Source of the DNA: Cupriavidus neocaledonicus
GTDB taxonomy: Bacteria > Pseudomonadota > Gammaproteobacteria > Burkholderiales > Burkholderiaceae
Direction of reading: 5' to 3'
DNA length: 64,000 bases
Assembly (NCBI RefSeq): GCF_000372525.1
Contig: NZ_AQUR01000107.1
Location: 310,001-374,000 of the forward strand
A model generated the notes under the pieces. It was not told the origin of the DNA. It did no database searches and saw nothing but the letters and a program-made list of their open reading frames with translations. A program made the translations under genes and the position numbers. The first letter of the stretch is position 1, and the number at the start of each line of letters is the position of its first letter. Shown here in pieces: positions 52,626 through 61,755 of this stretch.

Positions 52626-52727
52626 AAAATAGCTTATTGAAGGGCCGCTGTCACTCTCATATAGTCCGCCTAACGGGCGAAACGGTGATCCGGTAGCCCG
52701 GAAATAGGAAAAAAATAGCATATAAGC
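52626..52727 (+). promoter_or_regulatory. fds promoter with paired AAAATAGC repeats
   Basis: TTGAAG (52637-52642) and TATAGT (52660-52665) are 17 bases apart, a good sigma-70 promoter for fdsG. AAAATAGCTTATTGA at 52626-52640 overlaps the -35 box, and AAAATAGCATATAAGC at 52712-52727 repeats it 86 bases downstream. The two are the best candidates for FdsR operators; a second possible -10 (TATAAG) lies in the downstream one. AGGAG at 52770 precedes fdsG. Confidence 0.55.
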
Positions 52728-52779
52728 GGGATCCGGCAGGCACTTCGGCCGGTCCTGGCGAGCCCTCACAGGAGACGCC

Positions 52780-53319
52780 ATGCCAGACATCGCCCCCCAC
52801 GCACCCCGTGCCCCCGGTGCCCCGGCATCCGCCGATGCCGCGCGCATCGCGGCCATCGTCGCGGCACGCCAGCACATGCCGGGCGCCTTGCTGCCGATCC
52901 TGCACGAGATCCAGGACACCCAGGGCTTTATCCCCGACACCGCCGTGCCCGTGATCGCGCGCGCGCTGAACCTGTCGCGCGCCGAGGTGCACGGCGTGAT
53001 CACCTTCTACCATCACTTCCGCCAGCAGCCCGCCGGCCGGCACGTGGTGCAGGTGTGTCGCGCCGAGGCGTGCCAGGCCGTGGGCGCCGAAGCGCTGGCC
53101 GCGCACGCGCAGCGCGCGCTCGGCTGCGGCTTCCATGAAACCAGCGCGGACGGCGAGGTGGCGCTGGAGCCGGTCTATTGCCTGGGCCAGTGCGCGTGCG
53201 GCCCGGCGGTGATGGTCGGCGAGCAACTGCACGGGTATGTCGATGCCGCGCGCTTCGACGCGCTGGTGCGCACGCTGCGCGCGCCGGCGACCGCGGCGCA
53301 AGCGGAGGCCCAGGCATGA
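52780..53319 (+). CDS. fdsG: NAD-dependent formate dehydrogenase gamma subunit
   Basis: A 179-residue subunit with a helical N-terminal domain and a thioredoxin-like [2Fe-2S] domain, homologous to complex I NuoE. Cluster ligands are in CRAEACQAVG and CLGQCACGPA (four Cys). It passes electrons within the diaphorase part of the soluble formate dehydrogenase. First gene of fdsGBACD; its stop overlaps the fdsB start (ATGA). Confidence 0.96.
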   Translation: MPDIAPHAPRAPGAPASADAARIAAIVAARQHMPGALLPILHEIQDTQGFIPDTAVPVIARALNLSRAEVHGVITFYHHFRQQPAGRHVVQVCRAEACQAVGAEALAAHAQRALGCGFHETSADGEVALEPVYCLGQCACGPAVMVGEQLHGYVDAARFDALVRTLRAPATAAQAEAQA

Positions 53320-54878
53320 GCACCGTCACCACTCTCTTTGTGCCGCGCGACTCGACCGCGCTGGCGCTGGGCGCCGACGAGGTCGCGCGCGCCATCGCCA
53401 GCGAAGCCGCCGCGCGCGGCGAGGCCGTGCGCATCGTGCGCAACGGTTCGCGCGGCATGTTCTGGCTCGAGCCGCTGGTCGAGGTGCAGACCGATGCCGG
53501 CCGCGTGGCCTACGGCCCGGTCAGCGCGGCCGACGTGCCGGGGCTGTTCGATGCCGGCCTGCTGCAGGGCGGCGCGCACCCGCTGGCACACGGTCCGACC
53601 GGCGAGATCCCGTTCCTGCAGCGGCAGGAGCGCCTGACCTTCGCCCGCGTCGGCATCACCGATCCGCTGTCGCTGGACGACTACCGCGCGCACGAGGGCT
53701 ATGCCGGCCTGGAGCGCGCGCTCGCCATGCAGCCCGCCGAGATCGTGCAGGAGGTCACCGACTCCGGCCTGCGCGGCCGCGGCGGCGCGGCGTTCCCGAC
53801 CGGCATCAAGTGGAAGACCGTGCTCGGCGCCCGCTCCGCGACCAAGTACATCGTCTGCAATGCCGACGAAGGCGATTCGGGCACGTTCTCCGACCGCATG
53901 GTGATGGAAGACGACCCCTTCATGCTGATCGAAGGCATGACCATCGCCGGCCTGGCGGTGGGCGCGGAGCAGGGCTACATCTACTGCCGCTCCGAATACC
54001 CGCACGCGATCGCCGTGCTGGAAAGCGCGATCGGCATCGCCCGCGCCGCGGGCTGGCTCGGCGACGACATCCGCGGCAGCGGCCGGCGCTTCCATCTCGA
54101 AGTGCGCAAGGGCGCCGGCGCCTATGTCTGCGGCGAGGAAACCGCGCTGCTGGAAAGCCTGGAAGGCCGGCGCGGCGTGGTGCGCGCCAAGCCGCCGCTG
54201 CCCGCGCTCAAGGGCTTGTTCGGCCAGCCCACGGTGATCAACAACGTGATCTCGCTGGCCACGGTGCCGGTGATCCTGGCGCGCGGGGCACAGTTCTACC
54301 GCGACTTCGGCATGGGCCGCTCGCGCGGCACGCTGCCGTTCCAGCTGGCCGGCAACATCCGCCATGGCGGACTGGTGGAGAAGGCGTTCGGCGTCACGCT
54401 GCGCGAGCTGCTGATCGACTACGGCGGCGGCACCCGCAGCGGCCGCGCGATCCGCGCGGTGCAGGTCGGCGGACCGCTGGGCGCCTACCTGCCCGAGTCG
54501 CGCTTCGACGTGCCGCTGGACTATGAAGCCTATGCCGCGTTCGGCGGCGTGGTCGGCCACGGCGGCATCGTGGTGTTCGACGAGACCGTCGACATGGCGA
54601 AGCAGGCGCGCTACGCGATGGCGTTCTGCGCGATCGAATCGTGCGGCAAATGCACGCCGTGCCGGATCGGCTCGACCCGCGGCGTCGAAGTGATGGACCG
54701 CATCATCGCCGGCGAGCAGCCTGTCAGGCACGTCCAGCTGGTACGCGACCTGTGCGACACCATGCTCAACGGCTCGCTGTGCGCAATGGGCGGCATGACG
54801 CCGTACCCGGTGCTGTCCGCGCTGAACGAATTCCCCGAGGACTTCGGCCTCGCATCCAATCCGGCCAGGGCCGCCTGA
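53316..54878 (+). CDS. fdsB: NAD-dependent formate dehydrogenase beta subunit (diaphorase)
   Basis: A 520-residue subunit, homologous to NuoF with a NuoE-like N-terminal thioredoxin fold. It holds FMN and NADH (SGLRGRGGAAFPTGIKW; NADEGDSGTFSDR; GAGAYVCGEETALLESLEG) and a [4Fe-4S] cluster (ESCGKCTPCRIGS plus the later Cys in LCDTMLNGSLCAMGG). It delivers electrons from formate oxidation to NAD. It overlaps fdsG by four bases. Confidence 0.96.
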   Translation: MSTVTTLFVPRDSTALALGADEVARAIASEAAARGEAVRIVRNGSRGMFWLEPLVEVQTDAGRVAYGPVSAADVPGLFDAGLLQGGAHPLAHGPTGEIPFLQRQERLTFARVGITDPLSLDDYRAHEGYAGLERALAMQPAEIVQEVTDSGLRGRGGAAFPTGIKWKTVLGARSATKYIVCNADEGDSGTFSDRMVMEDDPFMLIEGMTIAGLAVGAEQGYIYCRSEYPHAIAVLESAIGIARAAGWLGDDIRGSGRRFHLEVRKGAGAYVCGEETALLESLEGRRGVVRAKPPLPALKGLFGQPTVINNVISLATVPVILARGAQFYRDFGMGRSRGTLPFQLAGNIRHGGLVEKAFGVTLRELLIDYGGGTRSGRAIRAVQVGGPLGAYLPESRFDVPLDYEAYAAFGGVVGHGGIVVFDETVDMAKQARYAMAFCAIESCGKCTPCRIGSTRGVEVMDRIIAGEQPVRHVQLVRDLCDTMLNGSLCAMGGMTPYPVLSALNEFPEDFGLASNPARAA

Positions 54879-54913
54879 GCCAGGTCCGCCAGAGACACGG
54901 GAGACAAACCGCC

Positions 54914-57802
54914 ATGAACGCCCGCAACGAGATTGATTTCGGCACGCCCGCCAGCCCCTCGACCGAGATGGTCACGCTGGAGGTCGACGGCGTCAGCGTC
55001 ACCGTGCCGGCCGGCACCTCGGTGATGCGCGCCGCGATGGAGGCGCAGATCGCCGTGCCCAAGCTGTGCGCCACCGACAGCCTGGAAGCATTCGGCTCGT
55101 GCCGGCTGTGCCTGGTCGAGATCGAGGGGCGGCGCGGCTATCCGGCCTCGTGCACCACCCCGGTGGAAGCCGGCATGAAGGTGAAGACCCAGAGCGACAA
55201 GCTTGCCGACCTGCGCCGCGGCGTGATGGAGCTGTATATCTCCGACCACCCGCTCGATTGCCTGACCTGTCCCACCAACGGCAACTGCGAGCTGCAGGAC
55301 ATGGCCGGCGTGGTCGGCCTGCGCGAAGTGCGCTACAACGACGGCGGTCCGCAAGCCACGTCCAGCGTGCCGACCGCGACGCACACGCGCATGGAGAAGG
55401 ACGAGTCCAATCCCTACTTCACCTACGACCCCTCCAAGTGCATCGTCTGCAACCGCTGCGTGCGCGCCTGCGAGGAAACTCAGGGCACTTTCGCGCTGAC
55501 CATCAGCGGCCGCGGCTTCGAGTCGCGCGTCTCGCCCGGCACCAGCCAGCCGTTCATGGCGTCGGACTGCGTCTCGTGCGGCGCCTGCGTGCAGGCCTGC
55601 CCGACCGCGACGCTGACCGAGACCTCGATCATCAAGCTGGGCCAGCCCTCGCACAGCACCGTGACCACCTGCGCCTATTGCGGCGTGGGCTGTTCGTTCA
55701 AGGCCGAGATGAAGGGCAACGAAGTGGTGCGCATGGTGCCGTACAAGGATGGCAAGGCCAACGAGGGCCATGCCTGCGTCAAGGGCCGCTTTGCCTGGGG
55801 CTATGCCACGCACAAGGACCGCATCCTCAAGCCGATGATCCGGGCGAAGATCACCGACCCGTGGCGCGAGGTGTCGTGGGAAGAGGCGATCGACTATGCC
55901 GCGTCCGAGTTCAAGCGCATCCAGGCCAAGCATGGCAAGGACTCGATCGGGGGCATCGTGTCGTCGCGCTGCACCAACGAAGAGGGCTACCTGGTGCAGA
56001 AGCTGGTGCGCGCCGCGTTCGGCAACAACAACGTCGACACCTGCGCGCGCGTGTGCCATTCGCCGACCGGCTACGGCCTGAAGCAGACCCTGGGCGAATC
56101 GGCCGGCACGCAGACCTTCAAGTCGGTGGAGAAGGCCGACGTGATCATGGTGATCGGCGCCAATCCGACCGATGGCCACCCCGTGTTCGCCTCGCGCATG
56201 AAGAAGCGCCTGCGCGCCGGCGCGAAGCTGATCGTGGTCGATCCGCGCCGCATCGACCTGGTCGATTCGCCGCATATCCGCGCGGATTTCCACCTGCAGC
56301 TGCGCCCCGGCACCAACGTCGCGCTGGTGACCTCGCTGGCGCACGTGATCGTCACCGAAGGCCTGCTCAATGAGGCCTTTATCGCCGAGCGTTGCGAGGA
56401 CCGCGCGTTCCAGCAGTGGCGCGACTTTGTCGCGCGGCCGGAGAATTCGCCCGAGGCGATGGAGAGCGTGACCGGCATCCCCGCCGACCAGCTGCGCGGC
56501 GCGGCGCGCCTGTACGCGACCGGCGGCAACGCCGCGATCTACTATGGCCTGGGCGTGACCGAGCACGCGCAGGGCTCCACCACCGTGATGGGCATCGCCA
56601 ACCTCGCCATGGCCACCGGCAATATCGGCCGCGAGGGCGTGGGCGTGAACCCGCTGCGCGGGCAGAACAACGTGCAGGGCTCGTGCGATATCGGCTCGTT
56701 CCCGCATGAACTGCCGGGCTATCGCCATGTGTCGGACTCGACCGTGCGCGGCCTGTTCGAAGACGCCTGGAAGGTCGAGATCAGCCCCGAGCCGGGCCTG
56801 CGCATCCCCAACATGTTCGAGGCAGCGCTGGCGGGAAGCTTCAAGGGCCTGTACTGCCAGGGCGAGGACATCGTGCAGTCGGACCCTAACACGCAGCACG
56901 TGTCCGAGGCGCTGTCGTCGATGGAATGCATCGTGGTGCAGGACATCTTCCTGAACGAAACGGCCAAGTACGCGCACGTGTTCCTGCCGGGCTCGTCGTT
57001 CCTGGAAAAGGACGGCACCTTCACCAACGCCGAGCGCCGCATTTCGCGCGTGCGCAAGGTGATGCCGCCCAAGGCGCGCTATGCCGACTGGGAGGCCACC
57101 ATGCTGCTGGCCAATGCGCTCGGCTACCCGATGGACTACCGGCATCCGTCCGAGATCATGGACGAGATCGCGCGCCTGACGCCGACCTTCGCCGGTGTCA
57201 GCTACCAGCGCCTGGAAGAACTCGGCAGCATCCAGTGGCCGTGCAATGCCGACGCGCCGGAAGGCACGCCGACCATGCATATCGATGCCTTCGTGCGCGG
57301 CAAGGGCAAGTTCATCATTACCAAGTACGTGCCCACCAACGAGAAGGTCACGCGCGCCTTCCCGCTGATCCTGACCACCGGGCGCATCCTGTCGCAGTAC
57401 AACGTCGGCGCGCAGACGCGGCGCACCGACAACGTCCACTGGCATGCCGAAGACCGGCTCGAGATCCATCCGCACGATGCCGAAGAGCGCGGCATCAAGG
57501 ACGGCGACTGGGTCGGGGTGCAGAGCCGGGCCGGCGACACCGTGCTGCGCGCCATCGTCAGCGAGCGCATGCAGCCGGGCGTGGTCTACACCACCTTCCA
57601 CTTCCCCGAGTCGGGCGCCAACGTGATCACCACCGACAACTCCGACTGGGCCACCAACTGTCCCGAGTACAAGGTCACCGCGGTGCAGGTGCTGCCGGTG
57701 GCGCAGCCGTCGGCATGGCAGCGCCAGTACCAGGACTTCAACGCCACGCAGCTGCGGCTGCTGGAGGCGGCCAGCGCCGACCCGGCGCAGGCCGCGGGCT
57801 GA
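54914..57802 (+). CDS. fdsA: NAD-dependent formate dehydrogenase alpha subunit (Mo catalytic)
   Basis: A 962-residue catalytic subunit that oxidises formate to CO2 at a bis-MGD molybdenum centre. The N-terminal [2Fe-2S] domain (FGSCRLCLVEIEG) is followed by HPLDCLTCPTNGNCELQ, two ferredoxin clusters (CIVCNRCVRACEE, CVSCGACVQACP) and the first DMSO-reductase cluster (CAYCGVGCSFK). The Mo ligand and partner are Cys381-His382 in VCHSPTGYG, a Cys enzyme and not a Sec one. The MGD-binding C-terminal domain ends with HFPESGANVIT. The length matches the family. It begins 35 bases after fdsB. Confidence 0.97.
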   Translation: MNARNEIDFGTPASPSTEMVTLEVDGVSVTVPAGTSVMRAAMEAQIAVPKLCATDSLEAFGSCRLCLVEIEGRRGYPASCTTPVEAGMKVKTQSDKLADLRRGVMELYISDHPLDCLTCPTNGNCELQDMAGVVGLREVRYNDGGPQATSSVPTATHTRMEKDESNPYFTYDPSKCIVCNRCVRACEETQGTFALTISGRGFESRVSPGTSQPFMASDCVSCGACVQACPTATLTETSIIKLGQPSHSTVTTCAYCGVGCSFKAEMKGNEVVRMVPYKDGKANEGHACVKGRFAWGYATHKDRILKPMIRAKITDPWREVSWEEAIDYAASEFKRIQAKHGKDSIGGIVSSRCTNEEGYLVQKLVRAAFGNNNVDTCARVCHSPTGYGLKQTLGESAGTQTFKSVEKADVIMVIGANPTDGHPVFASRMKKRLRAGAKLIVVDPRRIDLVDSPHIRADFHLQLRPGTNVALVTSLAHVIVTEGLLNEAFIAERCEDRAFQQWRDFVARPENSPEAMESVTGIPADQLRGAARLYATGGNAAIYYGLGVTEHAQGSTTVMGIANLAMATGNIGREGVGVNPLRGQNNVQGSCDIGSFPHELPGYRHVSDSTVRGLFEDAWKVEISPEPGLRIPNMFEAALAGSFKGLYCQGEDIVQSDPNTQHVSEALSSMECIVVQDIFLNETAKYAHVFLPGSSFLEKDGTFTNAERRISRVRKVMPPKARYADWEATMLLANALGYPMDYRHPSEIMDEIARLTPTFAGVSYQRLEELGSIQWPCNADAPEGTPTMHIDAFVRGKGKFIITKYVPTNEKVTRAFPLILTTGRILSQYNVGAQTRRTDNVHWHAEDRLEIHPHDAEERGIKDGDWVGVQSRAGDTVLRAIVSERMQPGVVYTTFHFPESGANVITTDNSDWATNCPEYKVTAVQVLPVAQPSAWQRQYQDFNATQLRLLEAASADPAQAAG

Positions 57803-57817
57803 GCGGAGGGCCACGCG

Positions 57818-58693
57818 ATGATGCGCTGCATGCAGTCGCCGGCACGCGATCCGGCCGCGGCGGAGGACGCCGCAACCGCGACCCACAGCACCTTCGCCGT
57901 CAACCGCTGGCGCGGCGGAGAGCTGATGCTGGGACCCGACGAGGTCGCCGAGGAGGTGCCGGTGGCGCTGGAGTACAACGGCATCTCGCATGCGGTGATG
58001 CTGGCGACGCCGGCCGACCTGGAAGACTTCGCGCTCGGCTTCAGCCTGAGCGAAGGCATCGTCGGCAGCGCGCGCGAGGTCTACGGCATCGACATCGACA
58101 CGCGCGCGCACGGCATCGCCGTGCAACTGGAGATCGCCTCCGAGGCCTTCATGCGGCTCAAGCACCGGCGCCGCACGCTGGCCGGACGCACCGGCTGCGG
58201 GCTATGCGGCACCGAATCGCTGGAACAGGTGATGCGGGCCCCGGCGCCGGTGCAAAGCACGGCAAGCTTCCATACCGACGTAATCCAGGCCGCCTTCGTG
58301 CAGCTGCAGCTGCGCCAGGCCTTGCAGCGCCATACCGGCGCGACCCACGCCGCCGCGTGGCTGCGCGCCGACGGCCATGTCGCGCTGGTGCGCGAGGACG
58401 TGGGCCGCCACAACGCGCTCGACAAGCTGGCCGGCGCGCTCGCCCGCGGCGGCGAGGATATCGCCGGCGGCGCGGTGCTGGTGACCAGCCGCGCCAGCTA
58501 CGAAATGGTGCTGAAGGCTGCCGCGATCGGCGCCGGCGTGCTGGCGGCGGTGTCCGCCCCCACCGCGCTGGCGGTGCGCCTGGCCGAACAGACGGGCATC
58601 ACCCTGGCCGGCTTCGTGCGCGCCGGCGCGCACGTGGTCTATGCCCATCCCCAACGCCTGCAGCACGGCAGCAGCCACGAGAGCCTGGCATGA
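57818..58693 (+). CDS. fdsC: Formate dehydrogenase accessory sulfurtransferase FdsC (FdhD family)
   Basis: A 291-residue FdhD-family protein that in relatives carries sulfur to the molybdenum cofactor and chaperones FdsA maturation. The conserved Cys motif is GRTGCGLCGTESL. Other family text: EVPVALEYNGISHAVMLATP, LVREDVGRHNALDKL and TSRASYEMVLKAA. It is required for active enzyme but not part of it. It begins 15 bases after fdsA and overlaps fdsD by ATGA. Confidence 0.95.
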   Translation: MMRCMQSPARDPAAAEDAATATHSTFAVNRWRGGELMLGPDEVAEEVPVALEYNGISHAVMLATPADLEDFALGFSLSEGIVGSAREVYGIDIDTRAHGIAVQLEIASEAFMRLKHRRRTLAGRTGCGLCGTESLEQVMRAPAPVQSTASFHTDVIQAAFVQLQLRQALQRHTGATHAAAWLRADGHVALVREDVGRHNALDKLAGALARGGEDIAGGAVLVTSRASYEMVLKAAAIGAGVLAAVSAPTALAVRLAEQTGITLAGFVRAGAHVVYAHPQRLQHGSSHESLA

Positions 58694-58914
58694 AGATCGA
58701 TAACCTTGTCACCATGGCCAACCAGATCGGCAGCTTCTTCGAAGCCATGCCCGATCGCGAGGAGGCGGTCGCGGATATCGCCGGGCATATCAAGCGCTTC
58801 TGGGAGCCGCGCATGCGCCGGGCCTTGCTGGGGCATGTCGATGCCGACGCCGGCAGCGGGCTGCTTGAGATCGTGCGGGAGGCGCTGGGCCGGCACCGCG
58901 CCATGCTCGAGTAG
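58690..58914 (+). CDS. fdsD: Formate dehydrogenase delta subunit
   Basis: A 74-residue small protein (MKIDNLVTMANQIGSFFEAM, HIKRFWEPRMRRALLGHVDA) with the family segment MANQIGxFF and IxxFWxPRMR. It is needed for a stable, active holoenzyme in relatives. Last gene of fdsGBACD, coupled to fdsC by ATGA. Confidence 0.95.
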   Translation: MKIDNLVTMANQIGSFFEAMPDREEAVADIAGHIKRFWEPRMRRALLGHVDADAGSGLLEIVREALGRHRAMLE

Positions 58915-58936
58915 CGCGCAGCGCCGGTCACGCGGC

Positions 58937-59632
58937 TCAGCGCAGCCGCAACGGTTCCAGCAGGGCGCCGTCGTAGTCGCCGCGTGAAATCCGCCCCAGC
59001 TCCAGCATGCGTTGCAGGATATACACCTGCCGCTGGCGCGCGCGCCGGGGATTGGCCACCGGGTTGTTCGCCGAGGGCGCCTTGGGCAGTCCCGCCAGCA
59101 TCGCGCATTCGGCCAGCGTCAGCTGGTCCAGCCGCTTGCCGAAGTAGGTCTGCGCGGCCTCGGCAAAGCCATAGGCACCCTGTCCCAGGTAGATCTTGTT
59201 CAGGTACAGCTCGAGGATCTCGTCCTTGCTCAGGGCCTTTTCGATCCGGTAGGACAGCAGCACCTCGTACAGCTTGCGCGTGTAGGTCTTTTCCCGCGAC
59301 AGGTAGAAGTTGCGCGCCACCTGCATGGTGATGGTCGACGCCCCCTGCGACAGCTCGTCGGACAGGTTGGCCACGCCCGCGCGGATCACGCCGACATAGT
59401 CGATGCCGTCATGCAGGTAGAAGCGCTCATCCTCGATCGCCACCACTGCCTCGGTCAGCGCACGCGGCATCTTGCCGATGGGCACGTAGTCCGGCGTATC
59501 GCGAAAGGCGGTGAGCGCGTCGAGCGACGGCAGTTGCCGGTCGGCGGCGAGGATGGCGATGGCGGCCAGCAGCGCGCCGCCGGTCGCGGCGAGCAGCAGC
59601 AGCTTGAGCAGGGCGGAGCAGAGGCTTTTCAT
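58937..59632 (-). CDS. GT51 peptidoglycan transglycosylase without transpeptidase domain
   Basis: A 231-residue membrane-anchored glycosyltransferase that polymerises lipid II. The TM anchor is LLKLLLLAATGGALLAAIAI. GT51 motifs are VAIEDERFYLHDGID, GASTITMQVARN, RKLYEVLLSYRIEKALSKDE, LELYLNKIYLGQGAYG and ECAMLAGLPKAPS, all intact. The sequence resembles the N-terminal half of class A PBPs (PBP1A) more than MtgA, yet it stops after this module. It may be a truncated class A PBP kept as a monofunctional enzyme. Confidence 0.9.
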   Translation of the reverse strand: MKSLCSALLKLLLLAATGGALLAAIAILAADRQLPSLDALTAFRDTPDYVPIGKMPRALTEAVVAIEDERFYLHDGIDYVGVIRAGVANLSDELSQGASTITMQVARNFYLSREKTYTRKLYEVLLSYRIEKALSKDEILELYLNKIYLGQGAYGFAEAAQTYFGKRLDQLTLAECAMLAGLPKAPSANNPVANPRRARQRQVYILQRMLELGRISRGDYDGALLEPLRLR

Positions 59633-59676
59633 GGCGCGTATTGTGCCAGCCCCCGCGCGCCCAGCGCGAGTTGCCG

Positions 59677-61197
59677 CTAGACCCAGCCCAGCCAGCGCCA
59701 GTAGGTCGCGGCGAACAGCAGCATCATGGCGTAGCCGATGACGGTGACCGGGATGCCGATGCGCGCGAACTGCCGCCCGTTGAAGGTCTCGGTGCCCAGG
59801 CACACCATGTTCTGCGGCGCGTTGATCGGCAGGATAAAGCCGAAGCTGACGGTAAAGCCGAGCAGCATGGTGATGCCGACGCGGTTGATGTCGCCGGGCA
59901 GGGTCTGCAGCACCGAGATCAGGATCGGCAGCAGCGCCGCCGTCAGCGCGGTGGCACTGGCGAAGCCCAGGTGGATCAGGATCAGGAACGCCGACAGGAT
60001 CGCAAACACCAGCAGCGCCCCGTGCGCCGCCAGCCCCGAATGCGTGACCACGAACTGGCCCAGCCACTGCCCCGCCTGGGTGGATAGCAGCGCGGTGCCC
60101 AGGCTGATGCCGACCCCGAACACGATCAGCGTGCCCCACGGCGTGCGCTGCTGCATGGTCTTCCAGTCCATCACGCCGATGCGCGGCAGCATCAGGATCA
60201 CCAGCCCGACAAAGGTCACGGTGGCGGTGTCGAAGCTGTGCAGCTTGCCTTCGGTGGCCCAGCACAGCAGCAGGCCGAGCGACACCGCGGCCAGCCGCTT
60301 CTGCGGCGCGCTCATCGGACCCAGCGCGGACAGTTCGCGCTGCACCGCTTCCTTGCCGCCCGGAATGGCCTCGGTCTCGGCAGGCAGCAGCCAGCGCACC
60401 AGGACATAGAGCACCACCGACATCGCGACCGCCCAGGGCGCGCCGGCAATCAGCCATTGCAGCCAGGTGATGCGCTCGCCCAGCAGCTTGTCCATGAAGC
60501 CCACCGTCAGCAGGTTCTGCGCGGCCGCGGTCTGGATGCCGACGTTCCAGATGCTGGTGGCCTGCGCCACCGTGATCATGATGCCGGCCGCGATATTGGA
60601 CTTCCTGTCGACCCCGAACGCGGCGATCACGCCCATCATGATCGGCACCACGCAGGCGCTGCGCGCGGTCGCGCTTGGCACCACCAGGCTCAGCGCGATG
60701 GTGACCGCGATGGTGCCAATCAGTATGCGGCGCGTGCTGGTGCCGATCGCCGACAGCGTCACCAGCGCGATGCGCCGGTCCAGCCCGGTTACCGTCATCG
60801 CCGCGGAAATGAACAGCGCCGCCGCGACCAGTGCCAGTGCGGTATTGGAGAACCCGGCCAGCGCCATGCCCAGCGCCTTCGAGGTGCCGTATTGGACCGA
60901 GGGGTCGGTCACGGTCGGCGCAAAGCCGATCAGCCCGGCCATCAGCGAGGTGATCATGATGGCGCTGGCTTCGTACGACACCGCCTCGGTGATCCATACC
61001 ACGATGGCGAACGCCAGGATTGCCAGCATGCGCTGGCCGGCAATGGTGAGCCCGTCGGGCTGCGGCATCGCCAGCACCGCGACCAGCGCCGCGGCGGCGG
61101 CGAACAGGCCCCAGTGCAGGGTGAGCTTCGGTGCGGGCGTGGCCGCTGCCGGAGCGGCGGGGGCAGGGGCGGGATGGGAGGCGGGAAGTTCTGGCAT
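59677..61197 (-). CDS. SLC13/DASS-family sodium:carboxylate symporter
   Basis: A 506-residue membrane carrier with about 11-12 helices. Two inverted halves carry the family hairpin motifs: ITSLMAGLIGF/SATARSACVVPIMMG in the first and PWGTLIVFGVGISLGTAL, LPINAPQNMVCLGTETF in the second. The likely substrates are dicarboxylates or tricarboxylates with Na+. An Ala/Pro-rich N-terminal tail precedes TM1. It lies 45 bases upstream of the GT51 gene on the same strand; a functional link is not evident. Confidence 0.9.
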   Translation of the reverse strand: MPELPASHPAPAPAAPAAATPAPKLTLHWGLFAAAAALVAVLAMPQPDGLTIAGQRMLAILAFAIVVWITEAVSYEASAIMITSLMAGLIGFAPTVTDPSVQYGTSKALGMALAGFSNTALALVAAALFISAAMTVTGLDRRIALVTLSAIGTSTRRILIGTIAVTIALSLVVPSATARSACVVPIMMGVIAAFGVDRKSNIAAGIMITVAQATSIWNVGIQTAAAQNLLTVGFMDKLLGERITWLQWLIAGAPWAVAMSVVLYVLVRWLLPAETEAIPGGKEAVQRELSALGPMSAPQKRLAAVSLGLLLCWATEGKLHSFDTATVTFVGLVILMLPRIGVMDWKTMQQRTPWGTLIVFGVGISLGTALLSTQAGQWLGQFVVTHSGLAAHGALLVFAILSAFLILIHLGFASATALTAALLPILISVLQTLPGDINRVGITMLLGFTVSFGFILPINAPQNMVCLGTETFNGRQFARIGIPVTVIGYAMMLLFAATYWRWLGWV

Positions 61198-61461
61198 CGC
61201 CGACGTTCCGGTCGTTTCGACTATCTGAAATTTTCCGGCCGATGGCGGGCCATGTCGAGGTCCGGGCTGAGTTAGTTACGCCCGTCATGCGCAAGATCAA
61301 GGCGATGGCAGATCGCCGGATTCTCCGGCCGCTGTGGGCGTCATACCAGTAAAAGGCTCGCCATGGCAGGCCTTGGCGGCAGTCCGCCTGCATTGGCGGC
61401 GCTGCTGCGCCGGGCCGCCAGGTGCACGAGCCGGAGTGATCTGAAATAATTGGAGCCGACC

Positions 61462-61707
61462 ATGAAGGTTTTGGTACGCGGACTCAAGGCCGGACTGGAC
61501 CCGGCGGCGCTGCGCGAGGCACTGGCGCGGTATGCGAGGATCCGTTCGGTGGAACTGGTGCAGGAAGGCGACCCCAGGCATCCCTGGGCGTGGGTCGATA
61601 TCGACGCCGGCGCGCTGACGGTATGGAAGCTGGTGGCGCGGCTGGACCGGCGCTATATCGCCGGCTGCCACCTGCGCTGGCATGTGCCGGCGTACCGCGC
61701 GCGCTGA
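61462..61707 (+). CDS. Small RRM-like hypothetical protein
   Basis: An 81-residue protein with an RNP-like alpha-beta pattern: VLVRGLKAGLDPAALREALA (beta-helix), then IRSVELVQEGDPRHPWAWVD (beta-beta). This resembles an RRM fold in which the RNP1 aromatic pattern is weak. The start is backed by GGAG at 61452. It sits 48 bases upstream of a phosphatase gene and may be co-transcribed. RNA binding is inference only. Confidence 0.6.
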   Translation: MKVLVRGLKAGLDPAALREALARYARIRSVELVQEGDPRHPWAWVDIDAGALTVWKLVARLDRRYIAGCHLRWHVPAYRAR

Positions 61708-61755
61708 CACGCGCACCGGTAGCGGCACGGCTGGCACGACAATCTGGAACGAACA

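Noticed and set aside
54611..58165. A 1,184-codon open frame opposite fdsB-fdsA-fdsC
   Set aside because: Same reason: low-complexity antisense of strongly conserved Fds subunits.
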